Below, one piece after another: positions 1 to 7,718 of a stretch of DNA of 50,029 bases. Within the stretch, counting starts at the first letter, position 1, and the number at the start of each line of letters is the position of its first letter. A program made the translations under genes and the position numbers. The notes under the pieces were generated by a model. The model was not told the origin of the DNA. It searched no databases and saw only the letters and a program-made list of their open reading frames with translations. This DNA is from Chryseobacterium gleum. GTDB taxonomy: Bacteria; Bacteroidota; Bacteroidia; Flavobacteriales_D; Sanyastnellaceae. The DNA is taken from positions 1 through 50,029 of the forward strand of contig CAMCHP010000015.1 of the NCBI GenBank assembly GCA_945874695.1. Direction: 5' to 3'.

Positions 1-1529
1 TCATCAACCCTGCCAATGATGCGGTACAATCCGTCAGCATCGCGTTTGGCTCCGTCACCCGTGAAATAGTAACCCTCGAATGCAGAGAAATAAGTGCTGC
101 GGCAGCGCTCATGGTCACCATAAGTTGAACGCAGCATTCCAGGCCAAGGAAAGCGCACACAAAGCAGTCCTTCACGCTCATTCTCCTCAATTAGTACGCC
201 GTTGGCATCGAGCAAAACCGGCTGAATACCGGGCAAGGGTAGGCCCGCATGCGCTGCCTTCATCGGGGAGATGCTGCCCATGCCGCCAATCATAATACCA
301 CCTGTTTCGGTTTGCCACCACGTGTCAACAATCGGACAGCGCTCTTTACCCACATGAATGAAATACCAATTCCAAGCCTCTTCGTTGATGGGTTCTCCAA
401 CCGACCCGAGAACTTTCAATGAGTCGAGACTGTATGAAAGTACGTGATCGTCACCGGCGGCCATCAAAGCTCGAATGGCGGTCGGAGCAGTATAAAACTG
501 ATTCACACCGTATTTATCGCAGACTTGCCAAAATCGACCGTAATCAGGATATGAAGGAACGCCTTCAAACAGCAAGGTGGTTGCGCCGTTCAGTAAAGGC
601 CCATATAAAATGTAGGTGTGGCCAGTAATCCATCCGATATCTGCAGTGCACCAATAAATGTCACTCTCTTCGTATTGGAACACGTTCTTGAAGGTGAAGC
701 CCGCATACACCATGTAACCACCAACCGTATGTACAACACCTTTGGGCTTTCCGGTAGAGCCTGATGTATATAAGATAAACAGCAAATCTTCTGCATCCAT
801 GGGTTCGGCGGCACACGTCTTATCAACACCTTGTAAAGCATCGTGCAACCAGATGTCACGGCCTTCGACCATATTTACATCCCACCGCGTGCGTTCCACT
901 ACAATCACGCGTTCGATGCAGCTGCATTGTTCGAGCGCTTCATCGACAACACGCTTTACGGGTATTTCTTTTGCACCGCGGTAAAGCCCGTCAGTTGTGA
1001 TGACTACCTTGGCTTGTGCATCGTTAATGCGGTCGGCTAGGGCAGAGGCTGAGAATCCGGCGAACACGATCGAATGTACCGCACCAATGCGTGCACAGGC
1101 CAAGGTAAAAATGGCCAACTCGGGAATCATTGGCATGTAAATGGCTACCCGATCACCTTTTCCTGCGCCGTTATTTTTGAGGACGTTGGCAAACTGGCAC
1201 ACTTTTTCGTACAACTCTCGGTAGGTGAGCCGAATGAAGCGCTCCTTGGGGTCGTTCGGCTCCCATATCATGGCGAGTTTATTCCCGCGTGTGACTAAAT
1301 GCCGATCGAGGCAATTCACCGTGATGTTGGTTTTCCCTCCTTCAAACCAGCGCACATCAGGCGTCTTGAAATCGTTGTGGAAAACCGATTTCCATGGCTC
1401 GAACCACTCAAAGGCAGAAGCAATGTCAGCCCAAAATCCTTCGGGGTCTGCTACACTGTGGGCATAGGCTTGATCATAATCAGCGCGATTTGAAATGGCG
1501 TAATGTTCAGAAGGGATAGTTTTGTGCAT
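1..1529 (-). CDS. acs: Acetyl-CoA synthetase (AMP-forming), 3' end outside window
   Basis: Cytoplasmic enzyme that activates acetate with ATP and CoA to acetyl-CoA. The 509 visible codons start at ATG 1529 (MHKTIPSEHY) and cover the N-terminal cap and most of the adenylating domain. Motifs seen: the P-loop-like YTSGSTGKPKGV near residue 251, WWQTETGG near 400, and YYFTGDGAKRD near 485. The family is about 630-650 residues, so roughly 130 residues lie beyond base 1, including the lid domain with the regulatory acetylatable lysine. It is divergent from the small gene at 1660. No frameshift is visible. The family assignment is secure; acetate rather than propionate as substrate is inferred from overall similarity. 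Confidence 0.95.
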   Translation of the reverse strand, partial: MHKTIPSEHYAISNRADYDQAYAHSVADPEGFWADIASAFEWFEPWKSVFHNDFKTPDVRWFEGGKTNITVNCLDRHLVTRGNKLAMIWEPNDPKERFIRLTYRELYEKVCQFANVLKNNGAGKGDRVAIYMPMIPELAIFTLACARIGAVHSIVFAGFSASALADRINDAQAKVVITTDGLYRGAKEIPVKRVVDEALEQCSCIERVIVVERTRWDVNMVEGRDIWLHDALQGVDKTCAAEPMDAEDLLFILYTSGSTGKPKGVVHTVGGYMVYAGFTFKNVFQYEESDIYWCTADIGWITGHTYILYGPLLNGATTLLFEGVPSYPDYGRFWQVCDKYGVNQFYTAPTAIRALMAAGDDHVLSYSLDSLKVLGSVGEPINEEAWNWYFIHVGKERCPIVDTWWQTETGGIMIGGMGSISPMKAAHAGLPLPGIQPVLLDANGVLIEENEREGLLCVRFPWPGMLRSTYGDHERCRSTYFSAFEGYYFTGDGAKRDADGLYRIIGRVD

Positions 1530-1659
1530 GAAAAATCAATTGAATCCGAAGTTTACCAAGGATCGTTGACACTGCCAAGTGAACTGATATTCATCAGCAA
1601 TTGTATTCCAAATGTGCTACAATCCTATTAACTTCACGATATACCTTTTTCACCGCCCG

Positions 1660-2070
1660 ATGAAGTACATCTTACTCTTTCTTTTTATGGCAGCGAACAC
1701 ATCCGCCGTTCAGGCGCAAAAGAATAACCCCGAACAGGTCGTGCAAGCGCAACTCGAAGCTTACAATTCACGCGACATTGATGCCTTTATGGCCACATTT
1801 GACGCAAATGCCAGCTTGTGGAATTTCGGAGAAACGGAACCTATTGCGGCCGGATCTGACGCCTTGCGCGCCATTTACCAACGGGTATTTGAGCAGTCTC
1901 CGAATTTACACAGCACCGTGATCAACCGTACCGTGATAGGCACTAAAGTAATTGATTACGAGGTCATTGTCGGAAGAATTTCAGGTGATCAAACACCTTT
2001 GCACTTGGTCATGATTTATGAAGTGAAAAACGGCAAGATTGTAAAGGCTGTTGCTGTTAGAAATGATTGA
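1660..2070 (+). CDS. Secreted SnoaL/NTF2-like small protein
   Basis: Predicted exported protein of 136 residues with an NTF2-like (SnoaL/ketosteroid isomerase-like) cone fold. Residues 1-20 (MKYILLFLFMAANTSAVQAQ) form a signal peptide, which is why the ATG at 1660 is preferred over the ATG at 1612, whose extra 16 residues would precede the signal. The mature part opens with a typical NTF2-like helix (VVQAQLEAYNSRDIDAFMATF) and ends with a strand-rich half (LHLVMIYEVKNGKIVKAVAV). No catalytic role can be assigned. It is followed at once by the DUF3052-like gene and is probably co-transcribed with it. A degenerate copy of the dispersed palindrome (1700-1720) lies in the signal-peptide region. 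Confidence 0.7.
   Translation: MKYILLFLFMAANTSAVQAQKNNPEQVVQAQLEAYNSRDIDAFMATFDANASLWNFGETEPIAAGSDALRAIYQRVFEQSPNLHSTVINRTVIGTKVIDYEVIVGRISGDQTPLHLVMIYEVKNGKIVKAVAVRND
1700..1720 (-). repeat. Dispersed palindrome, degenerate copy
   Basis: Minus-strand orientation. CATCCGCCG then TTCA then GGCGCAAA; one stem base pair is missing compared with the family consensus. It encodes S-A-V-Q-A-Q in the signal peptide. Weak member of the family described in the findings. Confidence 0.4.
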
Positions 2071-2072
2071 TT

Positions 2073-2540
2073 ATGAATGCGTTATTAAAGAAATTGAACT
2101 TCAAAGACCACAGGGCAGTGCTGTGTCTCAACGCGCCTGACAGTTTTGTTCAGGTGTTTGATGGACTTCCGCAAACCGTGCTTGTTTCATTTGAATTCAC
2201 CAGCGGCCGCAAAGAATACGTCGAATTTGCCACAGTGTTTGTAACAGAGCTCGCCGAAATTGAACGGGCGATTGCATCCATTGATCCTTTGGTTGAGGGC
2301 GATATCACGCTTTGGTTCTGTTATCCGAAGAAATCGTCAAAGAAATACACGTGCAATTTCAACCGTGATTCAGGTTGGGATGCCTTGGGTGCATTGAACT
2401 ACGAGCCGGTGCGGCAAGTGGCCATCGATGAAGATTGGAGTGCACTTCGCTTTCGTAAAACGAACTTTATTGCACAAATCACCCGCCGCGCCGATTTCGC
2501 CATATCCGCAGCAGGAAAGCAACGCACCACAGGGAAGTAG
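2073..2540 (+). CDS. DUF3052-like cytoplasmic protein
   Basis: Small soluble protein of 155 residues. The layout matches the DUF3052 family as I recall it: an N-terminal 'AVLCLNAPDSF' strand, a central 'ITLWFCYPKKSSKKY' strand-turn with a Lys/Ser-rich loop, a W-D-ALG helix, and 'IDEDWSALRFRK' near the end. The molecular function is unknown. ATG 2073 is chosen; a TTG at 2067 overlapping the previous stop would add only two residues. It sits 2 bases after the upstream stop, so it is likely translationally coupled to the SnoaL-like gene. Its stop codon (2538-2540) directly abuts the stop of the convergent amylase at 2541, leaving no intergenic base. Confidence 0.65.
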   Translation: MNALLKKLNFKDHRAVLCLNAPDSFVQVFDGLPQTVLVSFEFTSGRKEYVEFATVFVTELAEIERAIASIDPLVEGDITLWFCYPKKSSKKYTCNFNRDSGWDALGALNYEPVRQVAIDEDWSALRFRKTNFIAQITRRADFAISAAGKQRTTGK

Positions 2541-4886
2541 CTATTCGCGATCCATTGCCCAAAGCGCAATGCCAAGACCTTGTGTGGTCAACGCGGTTTG
2601 CGTAACAGTAGCTCGATGCGTCACAAGCGGCTTATAAGCCTGCTCAAGCGGATAACTGCATGCCGCCTTAGCCAATGCAACGCGTGTTGTTTCACCGAGG
2701 TAACTTCGATCGTAAACCAAAAGTGATGCATCGGCATAAACGACGGTGAGGTCGCCGTACATCAGGCTCATGCGCTGCCTGCGGGTGCGAGAAAGTGCGC
2801 TGTACAGGTCAAACAGTTCTTGTTGTGCTGCGTTCCAACCGCTGAAGGTCATTTGACGGCGGTTATCAGGATCATTTGCACCCGGCATGCCAATTTCATC
2901 GCCGTAGTACAAACAAGGAATCCCAGGCACGGTGAGGTTGAATGCATGCAGTAAGGCTAAGCGCTCAAACCCAATGCTGCCTTGGTTTTCAATGGTGCGC
3001 GTCCATCCGGCTAACTTCGGGTCTTCATCAAACTGCACCGAACCATCCGCATAGGAGATAAAACGCGCGCGATCTTGATTGCCCGAAATGTTACCCATGC
3101 GGTGATGCGAACCATAGTACTTCAGGCTTTGTTTCAACACGCGAATGAGGTTGTCGAAGTTGCTTTCTGGTTTAGCAAAGGCATCCACAGCCGCATCGTA
3201 AAGGTTGAAGTCGAACTGGGCGTCGAGCAGTCCGCTTGAAATGTACGAGCTAATAAGTTCGGGATTCCCATACGTTTCACCGATTTGAAAGAGCTGGCGA
3301 TCGTCGCCTTGCGCATCCAACTCACGTTTGATTTTCAGCGTCAAAGTGCGCCAAAATAGATCAGGAATGTGCTTTGTGGCATCATGCCGAAAGCCATCAA
3401 TCGGGAATGTTTTAATCCAGTAGATGGCCGAATCGGTCATAGCCTCGGTAACCTCCGTACGCTCTAAGTCAAGTGTTGGCAGAAAGGTGTCAAACCATGT
3501 TGTGAGCCGCTGCTCGTCCCACAGCTCCGTATTCATCCTGCCGTCAGGCAGAAACAAAGGCGTTGCCCAATCTGGATGCTGCTGAATAACCGGGTGATCT
3601 TGGTGGACGTGGTTGGCAACATAATCGACCAAAATGTTCATGTTTCTCGCATGCATGGCTCCAATGAGGGCGCTAAACGTGGCCGAATCACCGAAGTGCG
3701 GATCGATTTCTTTTGAGCGTACCGGCCAATAGCCATGGTAACCGCTGAATTTGCTGCGCACGCCTTTATCCCAGAGGCCCCAAGCGCCATCGGCGTTGCG
3801 CGCGATCGGTGAAATCCAAACCGTATTCACTCCTAATTTCTCAAAATAGCCATCGTTTACACGGTCTTCGATGCCTGCCAAATCACCTCCGAAATGGGTG
3901 GCAATGGGCAAAATTTCGGGGTCATAAACCGGATAATTGTTGCTGGTATCGCCATCTACAAAACGATCTATCAAGGCAAAATACATGTTCCAAGTTGCGC
4001 GATCACGGCGGTTGAGCGCTTGTGCGTTGGTTACAATCTCGCCATGCTCAAGTGGGAACAAAAGGTCGTTCGAGCGTTGATCAGAAGTACAACCATAAAC
4101 CCTGACATGGCTGCGTTGGCGTTGATCCACATAACTAGGTAAGTCGACTGTTGCACTGTCGTTTGCATCCACTGGCAAGGGGCCAGCAATGCACTGGTTT
4201 TCCCACCAAACAAAAAATTCTACTGCGCGATCGCTTGTTAATGTTAGGCTTTTAGTTTTCGCGCTAAACGCGCGGATGTGCGGCTCCTGACCTCCAATAT
4301 CACCCACCGAAAAGGTGGAGTTGAAGGCTCCCATGCCGTTGGGTGCCTTGGATGGATTGTGTTGATCGAGCTGCCACGTGTCATTTGCAACTACTTGGTA
4401 GCTATACATCCCCGGATCAAGGAGGAGGGTAGTTGTCCATACCGAGTCAACTTTAAGCAATGGTGTCGCTTTCGGATTCCATCCGTTGAAGTTACCCGCA
4501 AGTGCAACGGTGTTCAATCCGCTTTCATCAGGATAATTGAAGGTGTATTTCACCTTCTCATTGCGATACACTGGGAAACCATACTGATGTCCTTCATAGG
4601 TCACCTGAAGAACTGATAGCGGCATGCGCGCAGGTTTCGTGATTAAAAATGAATGGGTGTTGGGGTCAATGGCGAGTGTGTCGCCCTCCCACAGTACAAC
4701 ACATCCTCCGTTGTAATTCGGGAAGTAGTCAGTTAGGTAAAGCAGGGTGCTGTCAGCTTGCAATTGAATGGGTTGCACCAGCCCGGAACAGGCGTCGTGA
4801 TGGATGTACGACGATTCCACTGTTGCTGGTTCACAGCTGAATAATGCCAACGAAAAAAGGAGGGCTATTGTGAATTGTTTGGCCAT
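2541..4886 (-). CDS. GH13 alpha-amylase family lipoprotein (SusG/neopullulanase-like)
   Basis: Probable lipid-anchored glucan hydrolase of 781 residues. Residues 1-18 form a lipoprotein signal (LFS-Cys at 18). Residues about 105-195 look like a CBM48/E-set domain (LAGNFNGWNPKA). A GH13 barrel follows with region I DYVANH (near 422), region II GFRHDATKH (nucleophile Asp, near 500), region III FQIGET (acid/base Glu, near 535) and region IV SGNQD (near 600), then a beta-rich tail. Region IV has Gln where the family nearly always has His (NHD). It is the last gene of the minus-strand susCD run, 61 bases after the SusE-like gene, with a hairpin between. Likely role: cutting starch or maltodextrin. 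Cell-surface versus periplasmic location cannot be decided. Confidence 0.88.
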   Translation of the reverse strand: MAKQFTIALLFSLALFSCEPATVESSYIHHDACSGLVQPIQLQADSTLLYLTDYFPNYNGGCVVLWEGDTLAIDPNTHSFLITKPARMPLSVLQVTYEGHQYGFPVYRNEKVKYTFNYPDESGLNTVALAGNFNGWNPKATPLLKVDSVWTTTLLLDPGMYSYQVVANDTWQLDQHNPSKAPNGMGAFNSTFSVGDIGGQEPHIRAFSAKTKSLTLTSDRAVEFFVWWENQCIAGPLPVDANDSATVDLPSYVDQRQRSHVRVYGCTSDQRSNDLLFPLEHGEIVTNAQALNRRDRATWNMYFALIDRFVDGDTSNNYPVYDPEILPIATHFGGDLAGIEDRVNDGYFEKLGVNTVWISPIARNADGAWGLWDKGVRSKFSGYHGYWPVRSKEIDPHFGDSATFSALIGAMHARNMNILVDYVANHVHQDHPVIQQHPDWATPLFLPDGRMNTELWDEQRLTTWFDTFLPTLDLERTEVTEAMTDSAIYWIKTFPIDGFRHDATKHIPDLFWRTLTLKIKRELDAQGDDRQLFQIGETYGNPELISSYISSGLLDAQFDFNLYDAAVDAFAKPESNFDNLIRVLKQSLKYYGSHHRMGNISGNQDRARFISYADGSVQFDEDPKLAGWTRTIENQGSIGFERLALLHAFNLTVPGIPCLYYGDEIGMPGANDPDNRRQMTFSGWNAAQQELFDLYSALSRTRRQRMSLMYGDLTVVYADASLLVYDRSYLGETTRVALAKAACSYPLEQAYKPLVTHRATVTQTALTTQGLGIALWAMDRE
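3534..3554 (-). repeat. Dispersed palindrome copy
   Basis: CATCCTGCC, loop GTCA, GGCAGAAA. The stem pair next to the flank has changed to T/A in a compensating way. It lies within the GH13 lipoprotein gene in sense orientation and encodes F-L-P-D-G-R-M. Confidence 0.7.
4257..4278 (+). repeat. Dispersed palindrome copy
   Basis: TTTCGCGC, loop TAAAC, GCGCGGATG. The stem has a C/G swap relative to the commonest form. It lies within the GH13 lipoprotein gene, antisense to it, and encodes I-R-A-F-S-A-K on the gene strand. Confidence 0.8.
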
Positions 4887-4918
4887 GGCTTAGGTGTGAA
4901 GCGATGAAATATGATTGC

Positions 4919-4942
4919 AAAAGGGCCACGTGATCGTGGCCC
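4919..4942 (-). terminator. Hairpin terminator after SusE-like gene
   Basis: Perfect 8-bp stem GGGCCACG / CGTGGCCC (4923-4930 and 4935-4942) with a 4-base loop. On the minus strand it is followed by TTTT (4919-4922). It lies between the SusE-like gene and the GH13 lipoprotein gene, so it may end part of the susCD transcript before the amylase or stabilise the upstream message. The T run is short. Confidence 0.6.
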
Positions 4943-4947
4943 TGAAG

Positions 4948-5805
4948 TTAGTTGCAATTGAGAATGGGGATAAACTCTTGAGGAGGTATCCCTGAATAGG
5001 TAAATCCTGGCCGCATGATGCGAAATACCAAGTCTTGTATTTTCTGCTCTGGGGGGATCATTGTGAATAAATCTCGCGGAATAAAGATGTACTCAAACTT
5101 ACCAGGTTCGCCAGGAACAGCTTCAAGGCGAAGAATTGGAGTATTCTCAACTTCTGTGGCAGGCACGTATTCATAAAAATTGAATGTGCTGATTCGAGCT
5201 ACGAGGTAAATATAGCACTCGTCATTCCCCATATTTTGAAGGCCTTCGAGCTCCTCTTGGGTGTTGTCATAGGTGATGGTTACATAGTCATCTTCCTGGC
5301 GAATTTCAGGAAATATACAGATGCGGCGATCACATAGTTTAGGAATTACGACAATGGTTAAATCTTCTGACTTTGCTTCACCCCCGTAATCATATTCTGG
5401 ACCAGAATAGGCATTTCCATCTTTCAATTTGGCCAAACAAGAGATACCGTTGATAAAAAGCTGTGAACCATCGACACCATAAAATTCAGTTGGCACGAAG
5501 GTTATTGAATATAGCAAGTTGCTAATTTTCGTAAGCTTTAAACTTTCGTTTGACTCACCCCATGTTCCGTTACCACCAACTGGTTCTGCAGGATTCCACG
5601 ACCACAGGTAAACATCGTCATCCGGGTGATCGGTTAAGATCGCCTTCAGCGCATTATTTTGTGTGCCATCGGTTGATTGGTTGAGGTCAATGTACAGTGT
5701 GACCTCTTCATTCGCGTCGGTAGGCGAGGGGAGTACGTATGCTGTTTGGGCTTGTGCTTGAATACCCCAACAACCTGCGAATAATAAAATTAAGAGCTTC
5801 TTCAT
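4948..5805 (-). CDS. SusE-like exported protein of the starch locus
   Basis: Exported 285-residue protein in the position of SusE/SusF. Residues 1-20 form a signal peptide ending AQAQ; a Cys at 12 (FAG-C) leaves lipidation possible. The N-terminal domain (about 22-150) is recognisably related to the N-terminus of the secreted amylase at 10902: both have P-x-PT-x-x-E/D-x-VTLY, G-T/N-WG and EFYGVDxxx. A second module (about 155-285) has 'DDYVTITYDN' and 'YEYIFIPRDLF'. It probably binds starch at the surface and assists SusCD; this is inferred from context. I recall families such as DUF4961 in this position but cannot confirm membership. It is 4 bases after the DUF5004-like gene. Confidence 0.65.
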   Translation of the reverse strand: MKKLLILLFAGCWGIQAQAQTAYVLPSPTDANEEVTLYIDLNQSTDGTQNNALKAILTDHPDDDVYLWSWNPAEPVGGNGTWGESNESLKLTKISNLLYSITFVPTEFYGVDGSQLFINGISCLAKLKDGNAYSGPEYDYGGEAKSEDLTIVVIPKLCDRRICIFPEIRQEDDYVTITYDNTQEELEGLQNMGNDECYIYLVARISTFNFYEYVPATEVENTPILRLEAVPGEPGKFEYIFIPRDLFTMIPPEQKIQDLVFRIMRPGFTYSGIPPQEFIPILNCN

Positions 5806-5809
5806 GGGT

Positions 5810-6343
5810 TTAATCGTTCAAGCGGGTGAATTCAAAACGGTAAATTACAGTTGGCTGTGCGTCAGCGGTTCCGATGCTGCAGCCACGTTCCAATTCGATA
5901 AGTAAGGCTTGGTCGAATGTACGCACCATGCTTCCCAATTTGAAATCTAATTCTACTTCTTCTTCATTGACCACTGTGGTAAGCGTGATGTAGCTCGGGT
6001 ACATGTCATTATCAAAACGCCAGGTTCCTTCTTCACCGAAGTAATTTTTCCCGGTTTCAATCGCAACGGCATAGCTGCGATCGGCACCATTGAAGGTGAT
6101 TTCGAGTGGTGCAAATCCTTCACGAATGTAGAACTGGCTCAAATCGCGCTCTTCCTTAATCGGGTTGTTTAAGTCTTTTTGAATGAAGCGATTGAGTTGC
6201 CAAGTGCCAGAAATCCCTTCAACCTTATCGAAAGGAACTCCAAGTTCACCATTACTTTCTGGTTTACATCCTGTAAAGGTTGCTGCAACGAGCGCAATGG
6301 CAAGCCAAGTGCCGCATATAACAGAGATTGTGCGTGTTTTCAT
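5810..6343 (-). CDS. DUF5004-like lipoprotein in the susCD operon
   Basis: Small lipoprotein (177 residues) with a signal ending ATFTG-Cys, then a lipocalin-like calycin pattern: 'ISGTWQLNRF' at the start of the mature domain, 'PLEITFNG', 'GTWRFDND', and strands to the end. This matches DUF5004/lipocalin-like proteins found beside SusCD pairs. Specific function is unknown; a binding or accessory role in glucan uptake is inferred. ATG 6343 is preferred to ATG 6352 because an AAGGAGG sequence (6353-6359) is correctly spaced for it and because TAATG couples it to the susD stop codon by one shared base. Confidence 0.65.
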   Translation of the reverse strand: MKTRTISVICGTWLAIALVAATFTGCKPESNGELGVPFDKVEGISGTWQLNRFIQKDLNNPIKEERDLSQFYIREGFAPLEITFNGADRSYAVAIETGKNYFGEEGTWRFDNDMYPSYITLTTVVNEEEVELDFKLGSMVRTFDQALLIELERGCSIGTADAQPTVIYRFEFTRLND

Positions 6344-7713
6344 TATAAACATCCTCCTTCTGGATTAAGAATAAAACCTGATGCTGAGGTTTCTCCGTTT
6401 GGAAATTGCAAAGCCATGCCCGGACAGTCCCACGAAGCACCGCGAACGGTCACGTTTTCGCCAAGCACACCCATGCGTTTGATTTGGTCAATCCATGTGC
6501 CTTCGCACAAGGTTTCTTTTTGCAGTTCAATACGCGCGGCCTCGATCACATCTTGGGCATTAGCGTTTTCATTGATGGCATTAATGCCTTCGCCAAAGGC
6601 ACGACTCTGAATGCTTGCTATATCTGCGATAGCCAGCTGCAAATCGCCGTTACTTTGAGCAATAGCCTCGGCTCGAATAAGCATCAAGCCAGTCAGGTGA
6701 AAGATGGGAATGTTGAAGAATTCTTTGTTGTAGCGGGCTACCATCACATTTCCTCCGGTTAATGTGTACCAATTGCTTCGCTGGTCTGAAGGTGTCGGGG
6801 TGAAAAGGTCAACAACTGATTGGCTGAAGATCAGCGTAGGCGATGGATTGTTATCAGACCGGAACAAATCGCGATAAGCTCCACTGCGCACGTCGATCAG
6901 GCTGCTGACAATGCCGAAAATGGTCTCACTGTTCACTTCGCCCACTTCGTAGCGATCCAAATCCGTGTCGAGGGTGAAGGCATTTGCGTTAATCACCTCA
7001 TTTGCATAACCCACAGCTGCAGAATAATCATTCATCAAGAAGGCAACGTGCGCACTCATCGCGAAAGCGGCATAACGGTTTGCGTAATTCCCGTTCTCTA
7101 AAGGCAGGTTGGCACGCGCAAATTCTAAATCATTTAAAATGAAGTCATACACATCACCTACGGTAGATCGTGGCAAGGGGGTTTGAGAAGCTTCTTCACG
7201 AATTGGAATGCCCAAATGGCTATTGTCTGGCGTGTAGCCATAGGGTTGAGCCCACAATTTCACAACCTGCCAATGGCAGAGTGCGCGAATGAATCTAACT
7301 TCAGCCTCCATACGGGTGCGGTCTGTTGCGCTCAAGCTGCCGATTAGGTCGAAGTTCTCAAGCAATACGTTACCCCGATAGATCGCACGGTAAAAATCAG
7401 TGTAAGCACCATTTGTGACGCCCGTGAAAAAGTTGGTTTCACGGTTGTACACTGAGGTCAAATCATTGTTGTTATTCGGAATGGATAAGTTGTTGGTCAT
7501 CAACTCAGCAATCGATTGAATGCGGCCGTTGTAGAGGTTGGCGATCACATCGTAGTTTGAGTTCAACAAACGTTGCGCATCATCTGGTGTTTGCAAAGCA
7601 TCTTCAGCGATAATCACATCGCCTGGATCATACTCCAGCATTTTATCACAAGCGCTCAAACTGCTCAAAATCAGCAATCCGAAGGCAATTACAGTCGTGT
7701 TACTTTGCTTCAT
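6343..7713 (-). CDS. susD: SusD/RagB family nutrient-binding outer membrane lipoprotein
   Basis: Surface lipoprotein that binds glucan and caps the SusC channel. It has 456 residues, with a lipoprotein signal LSSLSA-Cys (Cys 22) followed by DKMLEYD, an acidic stretch like the Bacteroidota surface-export signal. The helical TPR-like SusD core shows typical landmarks: 'DFYRAIYRGNVLLENF', 'AEVRFIRALCHWQVVKLW', 'GIPIREEAS', 'LMLIRAEAIAQSNGDLQLAIADIASIQSRA' and 'IELQKETLCEG'. Length is at the short end for the family. It starts 5 bases after susC and is coupled to the DUF5004-like gene. Starch or maltodextrin specificity is inferred from neighbouring GH13 and GH65 enzymes. Confidence 0.93.
   Translation of the reverse strand: MKQSNTTVIAFGLLILSSLSACDKMLEYDPGDVIIAEDALQTPDDAQRLLNSNYDVIANLYNGRIQSIAELMTNNLSIPNNNNDLTSVYNRETNFFTGVTNGAYTDFYRAIYRGNVLLENFDLIGSLSATDRTRMEAEVRFIRALCHWQVVKLWAQPYGYTPDNSHLGIPIREEASQTPLPRSTVGDVYDFILNDLEFARANLPLENGNYANRYAAFAMSAHVAFLMNDYSAAVGYANEVINANAFTLDTDLDRYEVGEVNSETIFGIVSSLIDVRSGAYRDLFRSDNNPSPTLIFSQSVVDLFTPTPSDQRSNWYTLTGGNVMVARYNKEFFNIPIFHLTGLMLIRAEAIAQSNGDLQLAIADIASIQSRAFGEGINAINENANAQDVIEAARIELQKETLCEGTWIDQIKRMGVLGENVTVRGASWDCPGMALQFPNGETSASGFILNPEGGCL
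6353..6359 (-). promoter_or_regulatory. Shine-Dalgarno site for the DUF5004-like gene
   Basis: AAGGAGG on the minus strand, nine bases before the ATG at 6343 and inside the last codons of susD. Perfect anti-Shine-Dalgarno complementarity is unusual in this phylum and decides the start codon. Confidence 0.55.
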
Positions 7714-7718
7714 GGTGA

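Noticed and set aside
1612-1659. Upstream ATG 1612 as start of the SnoaL-like protein
   Set aside because: It would put 16 polar/aromatic residues before a normal signal peptide; ATG 1660 is better.
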